Below, piece after piece: positions 1 to 8,923 of a stretch of 37,542 bases of DNA; positions within the stretch are counted from its first letter, which is position 1; every line of letters begins with the position of its first letter. A program made the position numbers and the translations under genes. The notes below the pieces were generated by a model, which worked only from the letters and a program-made list of their open reading frames with translations, had not been told where the DNA came from and made no database searches. Source of the stretch: Marinilabiliaceae bacterium (GTDB lineage: Bacteria; Bacteroidota; Bacteroidia; Bacteroidales; Marinilabiliaceae); contig WRMI01000028.1 in NCBI GenBank assembly GCA_009777175.1, forward strand, positions 1 through 37,542, written 5' to 3'.

Positions 1-2
1 AT

Positions 3-1388
3 GATTACTCGGCAGATGGAGTAAAACGAAGAGTAACACACCAATGGTTAGTACCATCAGTTTATCAACCCGAAGTATCAATAGATACAACTGCAATTTT
101 TGACCATCCATACCTTAATGAACGAGGGGATGACGATATGTTACCATCTAATAAAGGATTTACCAATGGTTCATATATAACAAAGAGAAAAACAACCGAT
201 TATGTTGGCAATAAAATATATGAAGATGGAAGGTTAGATAAGATTTTATTTGGAAATGGTTATATAAAAGATAACAATTACTATTTTTATGTAAAAGACC
301 ATCTTGGTAACAATAGAGTAGTTTTAAAGAGAAACTTAACAACCATGGATGACCCCGAAAACCCCGAAGAAGAGGAAGAAGGTGACCCCGGCGGCGAAAC
401 CGGCGAACCGCCCATATTAAATCCACGTGGAGGACATTATATTGTTGTGCAGAGGTTAAATTACTATGCGAGTGGGCTGATAATGCCGGGCGGGTTGAAT
501 CCTGAGGAACAAAAGTTTAGTTATAATGACAAAGAGTTTGATAGTATGCATGGGCTGAATTTTTATGACTTTGGGGCGCGGTTTTATGATGCGGCGTTGA
601 TGAGGTGGCATGTGGCGGATCCGTTGGCAGAACAATTCGATTCTTGGACACCTTATAGATATGGTTTCAACAATCCCTTACGGTTTGTTGATATACTTGG
701 TTTGACAGAAGAAGAAAGATTACACGCAATTTCATATATGAGAAGTATATTGGGAAGTTACAAATATGACTGTTCGGAATCAGTGGCAAGAGCAATAATA
801 TTTGCTGGGCTTTCAAACCCAAAGAATGGACCAGGAATTGGAATTTGGACAAACGGTGTTGCAAGAATTGCAAGCAGCAGCACACAAATTGAATTTTCTA
901 ATATAGAAGCTGGTAATGCTGTTACATTTAGAAGTGGACGAAGTGATCACAAAGGAGATGATTGTGAATTTGACCATATTGGAATTGTAACAAGCGTTGC
1001 ACGTGATGAGGCAGGTGAAGTAACTTCTTTTATGGTTATTCATAGCACCAATGGCAATGGAATTTACGAACAAAGTTATTCTATGACAAATGGAATGTCT
1101 GGTTATGAACTCAAAGGTGCTTATAAATGGGATACCGCAGAACGTACAATAAAACTATCAGAGGTAACTGTAACCGCCAGCGCCCCAAATTTGTTTGAAA
1201 AAATAATGGAAAAAAGAAATGAGATGATTGGCAATCTGGTTGAAGAAATGGCAGAAAGAATGAGAGCAGCAGAACAAACGGCCGATGGTCAATTGCGGGA
1301 ATTACAAAAATTACAATTGGAGGATAGAATGAGGGAACTGAGGAAGGATAGAAATTTTGGAATAGACCCTGTTGAGAAATTTGAATAA
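3..1388 (+). CDS. RHS-repeat polymorphic toxin, C-terminal part, NlpC/P60-like toxin domain (5' end outside window)
   Basis: The frame is open from base 3, before the first internal ATG at 138, so this is the 3' end of a longer gene (461 codons visible). It begins with a YD-repeat remnant (DYSADGVKRRVTH), then the RHS-associated core: VKDHLGNNRVV, then LNYYASGLIMPGG, then GLNFYDFGARFYD, ending at YRYGFNNPLRFVD. A very acidic Pro/Gly linker (about 345-425) interrupts the core. After the core comes a different domain with YDCSESVARA (Cys codon 771), FDHIGIV (His codon 974) and VIHSTNGNG (His codon 1041). That order and spacing fits an NlpC/P60-type cysteine peptidase, so the likely target is peptidoglycan. 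A charged, probably coiled-coil tail follows an SEVTVTA motif. In RHS proteins the variable C-terminal domain is the released toxin; the peptidase assignment is by motif only. Confidence 0.85.
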   Translation, partial: DYSADGVKRRVTHQWLVPSVYQPEVSIDTTAIFDHPYLNERGDDDMLPSNKGFTNGSYITKRKTTDYVGNKIYEDGRLDKILFGNGYIKDNNYYFYVKDHLGNNRVVLKRNLTTMDDPENPEEEEEGDPGGETGEPPILNPRGGHYIVVQRLNYYASGLIMPGGLNPEEQKFSYNDKEFDSMHGLNFYDFGARFYDAALMRWHVADPLAEQFDSWTPYRYGFNNPLRFVDILGLTEEERLHAISYMRSILGSYKYDCSESVARAIIFAGLSNPKNGPGIGIWTNGVARIASSSTQIEFSNIEAGNAVTFRSGRSDHKGDDCEFDHIGIVTSVARDEAGEVTSFMVIHSTNGNGIYEQSYSMTNGMSGYELKGAYKWDTAERTIKLSEVTVTASAPNLFEKIMEKRNEMIGNLVEEMAERMRAAEQTADGQLRELQKLQLEDRMRELRKDRNFGIDPVEKFE

Positions 1389-1429
1389 TTTGCATATTTC
1401 ACGAAATATAAAAAAGTAAGTAGAAAAAA

Positions 1430-2392
1430 ATGAAATTTGTTACTATAAAATTTTTGATAATGTTTGTGATAACATTAATAATTCAGTGTTGCAATCCATT
1501 TTCAAAAAAACAATCAGAAAACGGAAGAAATATTCCGACTCAAATTGATATATTTTTGGATTCTACCATATATGAAAAGTCTGAAAAAACCAAAATCGAG
1601 GATGTTGATTTATTTTTCCCTTTAATCAATGAATTTAGTTGGACAAATATAGAAAAGCAAAATCCTGAATTAAAGGCAAAATTTATAAAAAATCTTCCTG
1701 AAGAATTTGATTTTTTTAAAAAAAATTCTTTACCGCCGAATTTTGACACTTACTTGCATATTGTAGATTTTAATGGCGATGGTTTAGACGATATAATTTT
1801 TAATGAATTTATAGCAAATGAGTCTAAATATATCATTATTTTTATCAACACAGGTCAATCCTTTGAAAAAATTTTTTCTGAACATCAAGTCTTTCATAAA
1901 ATAGAATTTAAAGATAAAAAAGCTGATAAATTATATATTCGCGACGGTGGTTGTTGCTGCGATTATATTGGAACTAACAAAATTTACAAAGTTAATTATT
2001 GTTCTGAATTGCCAAAGTTTGATTTAGTGAGTCAAATGCAATTTGTCAATATAAGTCAAGAGGAATATCCTAGTAAGTATTTTGATAAACCAATAAAATT
2101 TGAGATTTTAAACAATAAGTACAATATTAGATTCTCTCCTATAATTGACGACACAACGAAAGTTGCATACTGTTTCGATTTATATGAAGGAAATTCATTA
2201 GGCCAAATTAAAGAGGGTTCTATCGGCCACGCATTAGCAGAAAAAAGAGACTCAACTGGTCGTATCTGGTGGTTTGTTGCAATGCATCCGAATAGTGAAA
2301 TATATGAACAAATCTATTATAGAGAAGAAATTATTCCGAATAGTTATAAAATGGGATGGATTAGTAGTAGATTTGTCAAAGTAATTCAATAA
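1430..2392 (+). CDS. lipoprotein with C-terminal SH3-like segment; candidate immunity partner of the RHS toxin
   Basis: A 320-residue protein beginning 41 bases after the RHS stop on the same strand. The N-terminus is a hydrophobic signal ending in Cys20-Cys21, a probable lipidation site, so it should sit on a membrane facing the periplasm or the outside. The middle has an Asp-rich calcium-loop-like motif (DFNGDGLDD, as in FG-GAP/VCBS repeats) and a GGCCCDY cluster. The last 60 or so residues (GRIWWFVAM ... GWISSRFVKVI) read like a bacterial SH3 domain. Immunity proteins normally lie directly downstream of polymorphic toxins, and a periplasmic lipoprotein would suit a peptidoglycan-cutting toxin. 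Immunity is inferred from position and localisation only; I do not recognise a named immunity family. Confidence 0.7.
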   Translation: MKFVTIKFLIMFVITLIIQCCNPFSKKQSENGRNIPTQIDIFLDSTIYEKSEKTKIEDVDLFFPLINEFSWTNIEKQNPELKAKFIKNLPEEFDFFKKNSLPPNFDTYLHIVDFNGDGLDDIIFNEFIANESKYIIIFINTGQSFEKIFSEHQVFHKIEFKDKKADKLYIRDGGCCCDYIGTNKIYKVNYCSELPKFDLVSQMQFVNISQEEYPSKYFDKPIKFEILNNKYNIRFSPIIDDTTKVAYCFDLYEGNSLGQIKEGSIGHALAEKRDSTGRIWWFVAMHPNSEIYEQIYYREEIIPNSYKMGWISSRFVKVIQ

Positions 2393-2439
2393 ATTTTAAG
2401 ACGTGAAATTAATTATTAAAGAAAATAAAGAAACGTAAA

Positions 2440-3351
2440 ATGCATAATATGAATATTTTGAAAAAAGTTGTTATTTTTTTCATCTTTGTAAATGCAATGG
2501 CATCATTTTCGCAACACATTATAGATGTCGGCGATTTACCCGATGAAAATATAAAATTTGATGAAGCGTTAACAATTTACAAAGAATCTCGGTTGGAATT
2601 TATAGGTTTATTTTCAAACAATTTATTAATGACATTGTTAGGTGAAAGGGAGCTTTTAAATAATGAGACATTAGATATTTTTTCATTGTCGCAGTTAAAT
2701 AACGAAAATTTAAGACTCTTAAGAAATATGATTTTTGCGTGTTATGGTTATAAGTTTAATTCATCGGATCTTAATACATATTTTAGTCGATTTGATTGGT
2801 ACAAGCCAACTTCAAACAATGTGGATAGTGAATTGACAGAAATTGACAAAATTAATATTCAAAGAATACAGACATTTGAAAAACGTAACGAAACACTCCC
2901 TGATATTAAGTGGGATGATAATAGAATTGGGGTTTGGCAAGATTTCGAACGTGAAGCGTCAGGCTGGGGTAACAGATTTGTTATACATCCTACCAATCAA
3001 CTAGAATATTATTATTCCACAATGAGAGAATTACCTATAATTTTTGGAATGAATGGTACTTATATAATCAAAGGTAATGTATTAATATATAGTGTTACTG
3101 AAATTTATTATGCAATTAATGAAATTGAAATTGAGTTTACAGGAGCTTTTGGGTACTTGTTTAAACGTAGCGAAAATAACACAATAACATTAAAAAACCC
3201 AATGGTATTCAAATTTCCTATTTCTGAAATTACAAAAAAAGAGTTGCGTGGAAAGTTTCCTTCAGAACCCGATAAATTTGAACTTGAAACTATTACAATA
3301 GGAGGAAAAGGCTTTTATAGATTGCGTGATGATGCAAATGATAAATTTTAA
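2440..3351 (+). CDS. secreted YARHG-domain protein
   Basis: A 303-residue protein with an N-terminal signal sequence (cleavage probably after ASFSQ). Residues about 85-145 match the YARHG extracellular domain: LRNMIFACYGYKF, then YFSRFDWYKP, then a conserved region ending NIQRIQTFE. The signature ARHG is replaced by ACYG. The C-terminal half is a beta-rich region I cannot place. YARHG domains are found in exported proteins, often with peptidases or cell-surface partners; a molecular role is not known to me. It lies 47 bases after the lipoprotein gene and may be co-transcribed with the RHS locus. Two ATGs (2440, 2449) could serve as start; both keep the signal peptide. Confidence 0.75.
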   Translation: MHNMNILKKVVIFFIFVNAMASFSQHIIDVGDLPDENIKFDEALTIYKESRLEFIGLFSNNLLMTLLGERELLNNETLDIFSLSQLNNENLRLLRNMIFACYGYKFNSSDLNTYFSRFDWYKPTSNNVDSELTEIDKINIQRIQTFEKRNETLPDIKWDDNRIGVWQDFEREASGWGNRFVIHPTNQLEYYYSTMRELPIIFGMNGTYIIKGNVLIYSVTEIYYAINEIEIEFTGAFGYLFKRSENNTITLKNPMVFKFPISEITKKELRGKFPSEPDKFELETITIGGKGFYRLRDDANDKF

Positions 3352-3397
3352 ATAGAAAAATTGTACTCTTTCTATGCCATAATGCAATAAAAAATAA

Positions 3398-3568
3398 CAT
3401 CTCTTCGTTATCATAAAAAATAATGAACATCCAGATTTTGATAAAATGTACGGAAACACTAATGATATTGTTGCCCACAAAGTGATACTAACAGGCAATG
3501 CAGTTGCTGTGCTCGAAAGCAATACAATGCTTTATAGCGGAGTTACGTTATCGAATGATACTAACTAA
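3398..3568 (+). pseudogene. remnant coding fragment downstream of the RHS locus
   Basis: An open stretch without a start codon reads HPDFDKMYGNTNDIVAHKV and ends LYSGVTLSNDTN before a TAA at 3566-3568. Composition looks protein-like, unlike the surrounding AT-rich spacer. It may be the detached 3' end of a former gene, for example a displaced RHS toxin tip or a surface protein. I do not recognise a family, and chance openness over 57 codons is possible. Confidence 0.35.
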
Positions 3569-3622
3569 CACGATGATTTTAAACGTTAAAACTTTTAATT
3601 TATTTAATAATAAAGTGGTGAA

Positions 3623-4420
3623 ATGAGGAAAAAATTATTATATCTTTTTAATCTTTTTATTATTTGTATTTTTATTTCTTGCCAAAAAGATAATTATGAA
3701 AAATATGTTTTTAATGATATAGTTTTTGGAGAAGTAAAAGCATATACAAATTCTGGGGAAATTATTGAATCACAGATAATTATAGAATTTTTAGAAAATT
3801 TTAAAAATAATGATGGTAAAAATATTTTCCAGATAGAATCTAAAATTAAAATATACGAAAATATAACAACAAATATCCCATTCAATTTTAATGATGAAAT
3901 TGAATTTATATCTGAAAAAAAAGCAAAAATATCAAGTAATGACACAATCATATATTTTGATGTAATCAGTAAAGATGAAATTTTGTATTTTCAATCACAA
4001 GATACAATAGATACTATGAGGGACATTTTCGCACCAGATGACAGACCTTATTACATGAAACCAGTATATTATTTTAATGAAAAATTAAAATATGCACCAC
4101 TTTACATAGATACAATTAGCAATTATTCACCAGGCGGCTTTTTTACCTATTTTCGTTTTAAACCTTGTATTTATCTTACAAAAACAAAAAATGAAATTTA
4201 TTTGTCATATACATCTTATATCGAACTAAACAAAATTCCTGTCTATATAGATGATGGTTCAGGTCAAGAAATTTATTACTATAACATCATAATTGATGCT
4301 GTTCAGAATATACAGAATGAATTTAATGAAGAATATTTAAATAAGTACAAAACTGAAGATAAATTAAGAAGTGATACAATTGTTTATAAAACTAATAAAA
4401 TTATTTTTAGTAAGAAATAA
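3623..4420 (+). CDS. lipoprotein of unknown function
   Basis: A 265-residue protein with a clear lipoprotein signal (FIICIFISC, Cys20) followed by a charged stretch. The rest is Tyr/Ile/Asn-rich with no motif I recognise; alternating hydrophobic stretches suggest a beta-sheet fold. Strongly AT-rich codon use (many AAT, ATA, TTA) matches the neighbours. It lies between the RHS-associated genes and a barrel protein, all on the plus strand. An orphan immunity role is possible because such genes often accumulate behind RHS toxins, but nothing in the sequence shows it. Confidence 0.7.
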   Translation: MRKKLLYLFNLFIICIFISCQKDNYEKYVFNDIVFGEVKAYTNSGEIIESQIIIEFLENFKNNDGKNIFQIESKIKIYENITTNIPFNFNDEIEFISEKKAKISSNDTIIYFDVISKDEILYFQSQDTIDTMRDIFAPDDRPYYMKPVYYFNEKLKYAPLYIDTISNYSPGGFFTYFRFKPCIYLTKTKNEIYLSYTSYIELNKIPVYIDDGSGQEIYYYNIIIDAVQNIQNEFNEEYLNKYKTEDKLRSDTIVYKTNKIIFSKK

Positions 4421-4516
4421 AATGTCAGGTAACTGAAAGATTCAGCCCAAGCGGTAGTGTAGCTCCGCAAAAAAAAATGTCCAAATTTTGTTTTTGGGAC
4501 TTTTTTATCATAATAA

Positions 4517-4548
4517 TTTGGATTCAATTTTCAATTTTATTACTTTTG
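4517..4548 (+). promoter_or_regulatory. Bacteroidota-type promoter
   Basis: TTTG at 4517-4520, then 20 bases, then TACTTTTG at 4541-4548, matching the TTG / TAnnTTTG consensus. It precedes the ATG at 4578 by 29 bases and argues against the in-frame upstream start at 4488, which would lie before the promoter. Confidence 0.7.
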
Positions 4549-4577
4549 CAGTTAAGTTTTTTAAATTTTTTATAAAT

Positions 4578-5681
4578 ATGAAGTTTTTTCAGTTTGCTAT
4601 ATTCGTAATTTTCAATTCTTTATGTTTTTTGTGTTTTGGGCAAAGAGATTTTCGCCCGGGCTATGTTATTGTGGTGCAAGGTGATACACTTTTTGGTCAA
4701 ATTGATTATAGAAGCGACACAAGAATGGGAATGTCCTGCGATTTTAAAACTGAAACAGGCGAAATACGCAATTTCAGCCCATACAATATCTATGGTTTCA
4801 GATTTAATGATGGTAAATACTTTATTTCGCGAAATATAAATGAGTCTAAGAAAGTGTTTTTAGAATATTTGATAAAAGGCAAATTGGATGTTTATTATTT
4901 GAGAGATGAAACAGGAGATAGGTATTTTATTGAAAAAGAAGATAAACCATTAATAGAAATGCCCTACAAAGAAGAATTTATTATGAAAGATGGTAAAGAA
5001 TACAGGTCTCATTCTGTTAAACATTGGACTATTTTGAACTATTATACTCAGGAAGCCCCAGAACTTGAATCAAAAATCACAACAATAAAAAAACCAAATC
5101 ATAAAAACTTGATTAATTTTGCGGAGAGTTATCACAATGTAATGTGTGATGATGAAAAATGTATTATTTACGAAAAGAAATTACCTACCCTAAAAGTTAA
5201 TTTTGAAATTGTAGGTGGTATAATTGAGCACAAATTATTTGACAAAAATAAAACTTATTTAGAGTGGGGTGTATTTTCAAATTTTTGGTTGCCATATTCA
5301 AATGAAAATTTGTTTTTTAAAACAGGTTTATTGTGGTCTGAAATATCAATTATTCGCAAAGACAATAGTGAAGTTAGAGAAAAATCCTATAAAATTCCTC
5401 TTCGTCTTGAATATATTTATCCTAACAGTAAAATAATTAGGCCTCGTTTTAATTTGGGCTTGAATATTCTTTTTCCTGCAGAATATATTGGATATTACGA
5501 TGAAATTATTAAAGAAGGGATTATGACAACATATTCTTTATCAGCAGGTATAAATATAAAAGTATTGAAAAATTTACAAATAGTAACACTTTATGATACA
5601 GTTTTCGTATCATACGAAACAGTTTTACCTAATAATTTATTTTCACACTCTTTTTTAACAGGATTGTATTTTGTATTTTAA
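4578..5681 (+). CDS. secreted outer-membrane beta-barrel-type protein
   Basis: A 367-residue protein. The start at 4578 is chosen because a signal peptide follows at once (MKFFQFAIFVIFNSLCFLCF, cleavage probably near GQ) and a promoter lies just upstream. The N-terminal part carries GYVIVVQGDTLFGQIDYR, characteristic of a common Bacteroidota exported family (GxIxxxxGDTLxGxIDYR). The C-terminal half has alternating amphipathic strands ending in a hydrophobic, aromatic last strand (FSHSFLTGLYFVF), as expected for a barrel inserted in the outer membrane. Function unknown. The ORF opens at 4488, but the first 30 codons overlap the promoter and are Phe-rich non-coding-like sequence. Confidence 0.75.
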   Translation: MKFFQFAIFVIFNSLCFLCFGQRDFRPGYVIVVQGDTLFGQIDYRSDTRMGMSCDFKTETGEIRNFSPYNIYGFRFNDGKYFISRNINESKKVFLEYLIKGKLDVYYLRDETGDRYFIEKEDKPLIEMPYKEEFIMKDGKEYRSHSVKHWTILNYYTQEAPELESKITTIKKPNHKNLINFAESYHNVMCDDEKCIIYEKKLPTLKVNFEIVGGIIEHKLFDKNKTYLEWGVFSNFWLPYSNENLFFKTGLLWSEISIIRKDNSEVREKSYKIPLRLEYIYPNSKIIRPRFNLGLNILFPAEYIGYYDEIIKEGIMTTYSLSAGINIKVLKNLQIVTLYDTVFVSYETVLPNNLFSHSFLTGLYFVF

Positions 5682-5712
5682 AAATATTTTGAAAAAAATT
5701 AAATTATTTACT

Positions 5713-5844
5713 ATGAAAAAAATTGTAAAAGTTTTCATTTATCTGTTCTTTGTAGTGATAACATTTGTTGCATGTAAATCTGATGAAACATTACCTGCAA
5801 CTGAAAAGTCTCATGTGGATAAACTTTTGGCACAATTTTTGTAG
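5713..5844 (+). CDS. small lipoprotein, 43 residues
   Basis: A short ORF with a complete lipoprotein signal (MKKIVKVFIYLFFVVITFVA then Cys21) followed by a 22-residue hydrophilic tail ending LLAQFL. It lies 31 bases after the barrel gene and 36 bases before the Cys/His-rich gene. Small lipoproteins are often missed by gene finders; the perfect signal makes chance unlikely, but it could also be a truncated N-terminus of a longer lost gene. Confidence 0.55.
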   Translation: MKKIVKVFIYLFFVVITFVACKSDETLPATEKSHVDKLLAQFL

Positions 5845-5880
5845 TGATTTTTACGTTGTTTAAACAAAATTATTAGCGTA

Positions 5881-6378
5881 ATGATAAATAAATTGATACA
5901 TAAAATGATTATATTCAGCCTGTTAGCTGTAATGTTTCCAGCTTTGACAGGTTTTGCATTTATTTATCATCATTGTTTGAATTGCGATATTGAAAAAAAG
6001 GATGCTGTTTTAGTTCTTTTATCTCATAACCACAACGAAAATGACAGTTTTTGCAACGAGTCAGATGACAATCATTCATCTTGCTGTTATTCACATTTAT
6101 TTGATACCGAACACAAACAATGTCAGGCTCACCAACATGATTCCGAGCCTCACAACCATTTATGCGAAATAGATTTAAAGAAATTAGAATATTCATCTAC
6201 AGAGTGTAACCATAAAAAATTGTTGCCATTTTCAGTCGAACTGAAAATTTTTGTAGGAATTTTGCCGCAATTTTTATCTTTTACCTCAAATTATACAGAA
6301 CTACATAGAAAATATCTATTTCCACCACCTTTTTTTGATACTGAAATTAATATTTTAAATTGCATTTTCAGACTATGA
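5881..6378 (+). CDS. Cys/His-rich exported protein preceding a metal-type TonB receptor
   Basis: A 165-residue protein with an N-terminal hydrophobic signal or anchor, followed by clusters of metal-liganding residues: YHHCLNC, SHNHNEND, SSCCYSH, then several more His/Cys pairs up to NHLCEID. A hydrophobic segment around residue 120 and a KYLFPPPFF motif near the C-terminus follow. The order HxC, CC, PP fits the small Bacteroidota proteins (HYC_CC_PP type) usually found directly upstream of TonB receptors linked to heavy metals. It lies 60 bases upstream of such a receptor, so a periplasmic metal-binding or sensing role, probably copper, is inferred. The exact family assignment is from memory of the motif pattern. 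Confidence 0.7.
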   Translation: MINKLIHKMIIFSLLAVMFPALTGFAFIYHHCLNCDIEKKDAVLVLLSHNHNENDSFCNESDDNHSSCCYSHLFDTEHKQCQAHQHDSEPHNHLCEIDLKKLEYSSTECNHKKLLPFSVELKIFVGILPQFLSFTSNYTELHRKYLFPPPFFDTEINILNCIFRL

Positions 6379-6438
6379 GAATTTCTTGTTTTATCTATTG
6401 AATTTAAACAAGTTATTAACTCATAAATTATACTGAAA

Positions 6439-8724
6439 ATGAAATATCAAATAATATTAATTTTATCAATTTTTTTTGCGACAGAAATAATTTCGCAAAA
6501 CACAATAAACGGAAACGTTTATGAAATAGAAAACGGACAAAAGCAGCCTATTACAGGCGCAAATGTCTATTGGGACGGAACCACATTAGGCGTAGTTACC
6601 AACCATTTGGGCGAATTTGAAATACCAATACATACAAATTCTAACAAATTGGCAGTTAGTTTTGTCGGATATACGACTAAAATTATTGAAATAAAAGAAA
6701 ACGAAAACCACATCGAAATAATTTTAACAGAAAACATTGAACTCGAAGAAGTTAATGTATCATCGCGACAATCGGGAACTCACATTTCACGCACAAATCC
6801 GTTCACAACTGTGCAAGTTACTTCCGCCGAACTTTGCAAAGCCGCATGTTGTAGCCTCGCAGAAAGTTTTGAAACAAACGCATCGGTCGATGTTTCTTAT
6901 ACTGACGCAGTTACAGGTGCTAAACAGATTCATTTACTTGGGTTGTCAGGAAAATATGTACAAATGTTGTCAGAAAATATGACAAATAGTCGGGGATTAG
7001 CATCCTCTTTTGGAATGGATTTCGTTCCGGGACAATGGATGGAATCTATTCAGATTTCAAAAGGCGCAGCATCAGTGCTTAATGGGTACGAATCTCTTAC
7101 AGGACAAATAAATTTAGAGTACAAAAAACCACCCACCTCGGAATTATTCTTTTTAAATGGATTCATAAGCTCCGAATTAAGAATGGAAGCAAATGCAAAC
7201 GGCTCAATTATTATTAATGATAGTTGGAGTACCGCTATTTTAGCGCACACCGCATCTGATATGCTTAAAGTTGACCACGATGACGATGGTTTTTTAGATA
7301 AAACAAACATTACTCGTTACAGCTTTATTAATCGCTGGTACTTTAAACCTAACGACCAATGGATTGGACAATTCGGAATTAAATATCTTGACGAACAAAG
7401 AACAGGCGGACAATTCGACTTTGACAGAAAAAAATCACTTTATGATATATATGGCAACAGAGTAGCATCTCCCGATATATATGGCATAATGATTGATTCT
7501 AAAAACATTGAGGCATTTCTGAAATGGGGATATATTTTTTCTAATGATAATGCCAAAAGTGTCGCTATCCTTACAAATTACGTAGGTCACGAACAAGAAT
7601 CTATGTACGGACACCGATTTTATAGTGGCAAACAAAACTTTGTTTCAAGCAGCCTGATTCTTCAATCCCATTTTGGTGATAGAGAAAAACATAGATATAA
7701 TGCAGGATTATCATTTATGTATGATGATTTAAATGAATCATTTGACAAAATAGGAAACGTGCAACAAAACCAATTTATACCTGAAATTGTTGTTCCTAAC
7801 GGCAATAGAACAGAAAAAGTGCCCGGCGCATTTTTTCAATATACTTTTGAAATACACGATTTATTAACGATAATTACCGGATTACGAGGCGATTATCATA
7901 ATATTTACGGTACTTTGCCAACTACTCGTATGCATATTCGTTACAACATTACAGAATCTACAACAGCAAGAGCGTCAGTTGGTAACGGGTACAGGACACC
8001 GCACATTATGGCTGAATATAATCCACTTATGGCATCCTCTCGAAAAATGATTTTTACAGAAAATCTGAAAATAGAAGAAGGATGGAATTATGGTGCTAAC
8101 ATTACTCAATATTTCCCACTCGGAGCGCGGGAACTAATCATTAATTTTGAATATTATCGAACTCATTTTGTAAATCAACTTATTGTCGATTTTGACCAAA
8201 ATGTTAGAGAGGTGCTGTTTTATAATCTTAACGGAAAATCTTATTCCAATGTTTTTCAAATTGAGGCAAATATCGGTATTGTGCGCGGGTTAGAACTTAT
8301 TGCAGCGTGGCGTCTGAATGATGTCAAAACAACAACGGCAGGCAAATTGCAGACAAAAGCATTTCAAAACCAATACAAAGGTTTATTAACAACCTCATAT
8401 TCAACTCCTCTGCAAAAATGGCAGTTCGATTTTACGGCACAATTTAACGGCGCAGGTAGAGTCCCAAGTACAGCGGTTAATCCCGCTGAACATACCCGCC
8501 CCGATAAGTTCGACCCGTACCAAATTTACAACGCACAAATAACTAAAAATTTTAAAAATTGGAGTTTTTACGTAGGTTCCGAAAATATTGGAAATTTTAC
8601 CCAGCACCATCCCATTATTGACGGACAAAACCCATTCAGTGAATATTTTGATAGTTCATTAGTATGGGGTCCACTTATGGGAACTAAATTTTATTTTGGG
8701 TTTAGATATAGTATTGATAGATAG
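6439..8724 (+). CDS. TonB-dependent receptor, heavy-metal (probably copper) type
   Basis: A 761-residue outer-membrane receptor. Residues 1-19 are a signal peptide. Residues about 21-106 form a carboxypeptidase-regulatory-like beta-sandwich (GANVYWDGTTLGVVTNHLGEF). The plug domain spans about 115-230 and contains ELCKAACCSLAESFETN, with three cysteines, followed by GAKQIHLLGLSGKYVQML and GSxSVLNGYESLTGQI-like residues. The remainder is a 22-strand-type barrel. The Cys-rich plug together with the upstream Cys/His-rich protein and the downstream HMA protein (10928) suggests metal-ion import or export across the outer membrane, energised by TonB. The substrate is inferred, not shown. The stop codon TAG is the first unit of a heptamer repeat. 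Confidence 0.9.
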   Translation: MKYQIILILSIFFATEIISQNTINGNVYEIENGQKQPITGANVYWDGTTLGVVTNHLGEFEIPIHTNSNKLAVSFVGYTTKIIEIKENENHIEIILTENIELEEVNVSSRQSGTHISRTNPFTTVQVTSAELCKAACCSLAESFETNASVDVSYTDAVTGAKQIHLLGLSGKYVQMLSENMTNSRGLASSFGMDFVPGQWMESIQISKGAASVLNGYESLTGQINLEYKKPPTSELFFLNGFISSELRMEANANGSIIINDSWSTAILAHTASDMLKVDHDDDGFLDKTNITRYSFINRWYFKPNDQWIGQFGIKYLDEQRTGGQFDFDRKKSLYDIYGNRVASPDIYGIMIDSKNIEAFLKWGYIFSNDNAKSVAILTNYVGHEQESMYGHRFYSGKQNFVSSSLILQSHFGDREKHRYNAGLSFMYDDLNESFDKIGNVQQNQFIPEIVVPNGNRTEKVPGAFFQYTFEIHDLLTIITGLRGDYHNIYGTLPTTRMHIRYNITESTTARASVGNGYRTPHIMAEYNPLMASSRKMIFTENLKIEEGWNYGANITQYFPLGARELIINFEYYRTHFVNQLIVDFDQNVREVLFYNLNGKSYSNVFQIEANIGIVRGLELIAAWRLNDVKTTTAGKLQTKAFQNQYKGLLTTSYSTPLQKWQFDFTAQFNGAGRVPSTAVNPAEHTRPDKFDPYQIYNAQITKNFKNWSFYVGSENIGNFTQHHPIIDGQNPFSEYFDSSLVWGPLMGTKFYFGFRYSIDR

Positions 8725-8811
8725 TGAGTAGTGAGTAGTGAGATATGAGTAGTGAGAAAATGAGTAAATGAGTGAATGAGTGTGTAGGGGCAAACCTGCG
8801 TGTTTGCCCAT
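8722..8811 (+). repeat. heptamer/octamer tandem repeat plus REP-like hairpin
   Basis: Starting in the receptor stop codon, TAGTGAG is repeated with small variations, followed by TGAGTAAA/TGAGTGAA octamers. A GTAGGGGC-type hairpin follows: GGGCAAAC at 8788-8795 pairs perfectly with GTTTGCCC at 8802-8809. This is the leftmost copy of the repeat families that dominate the right half of the window. The hairpin could terminate the receptor transcript. Confidence 0.75.
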
Positions 8812-8870
8812 TATAAATGGGACTCCGAAGTGGTAAATATTTTAATAAAAATGAAAAAACAAATATTATT

Positions 8871-8902
8871 TTGGAAATATAAACAAAATAATGTTACTTT
8901 TG
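8871..8902 (+). promoter_or_regulatory. promoter of the restriction-modification operon
   Basis: TTG at 8871-8873, 21 bases, TACTTTTG at 8895-8902. The first in-frame ATG (8891) lies before this box, so translation should begin at 8924, 21 bases downstream of it. Confidence 0.7.
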
Positions 8903-8923
8903 CAAAATATTTTAAATAATTGT

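Noticed and set aside
8891..8923. Earlier ATG for the DNA methyltransferase
   Set aside because: It lies before the TACTTTTG box at 8895-8902, so the transcript would not contain it.
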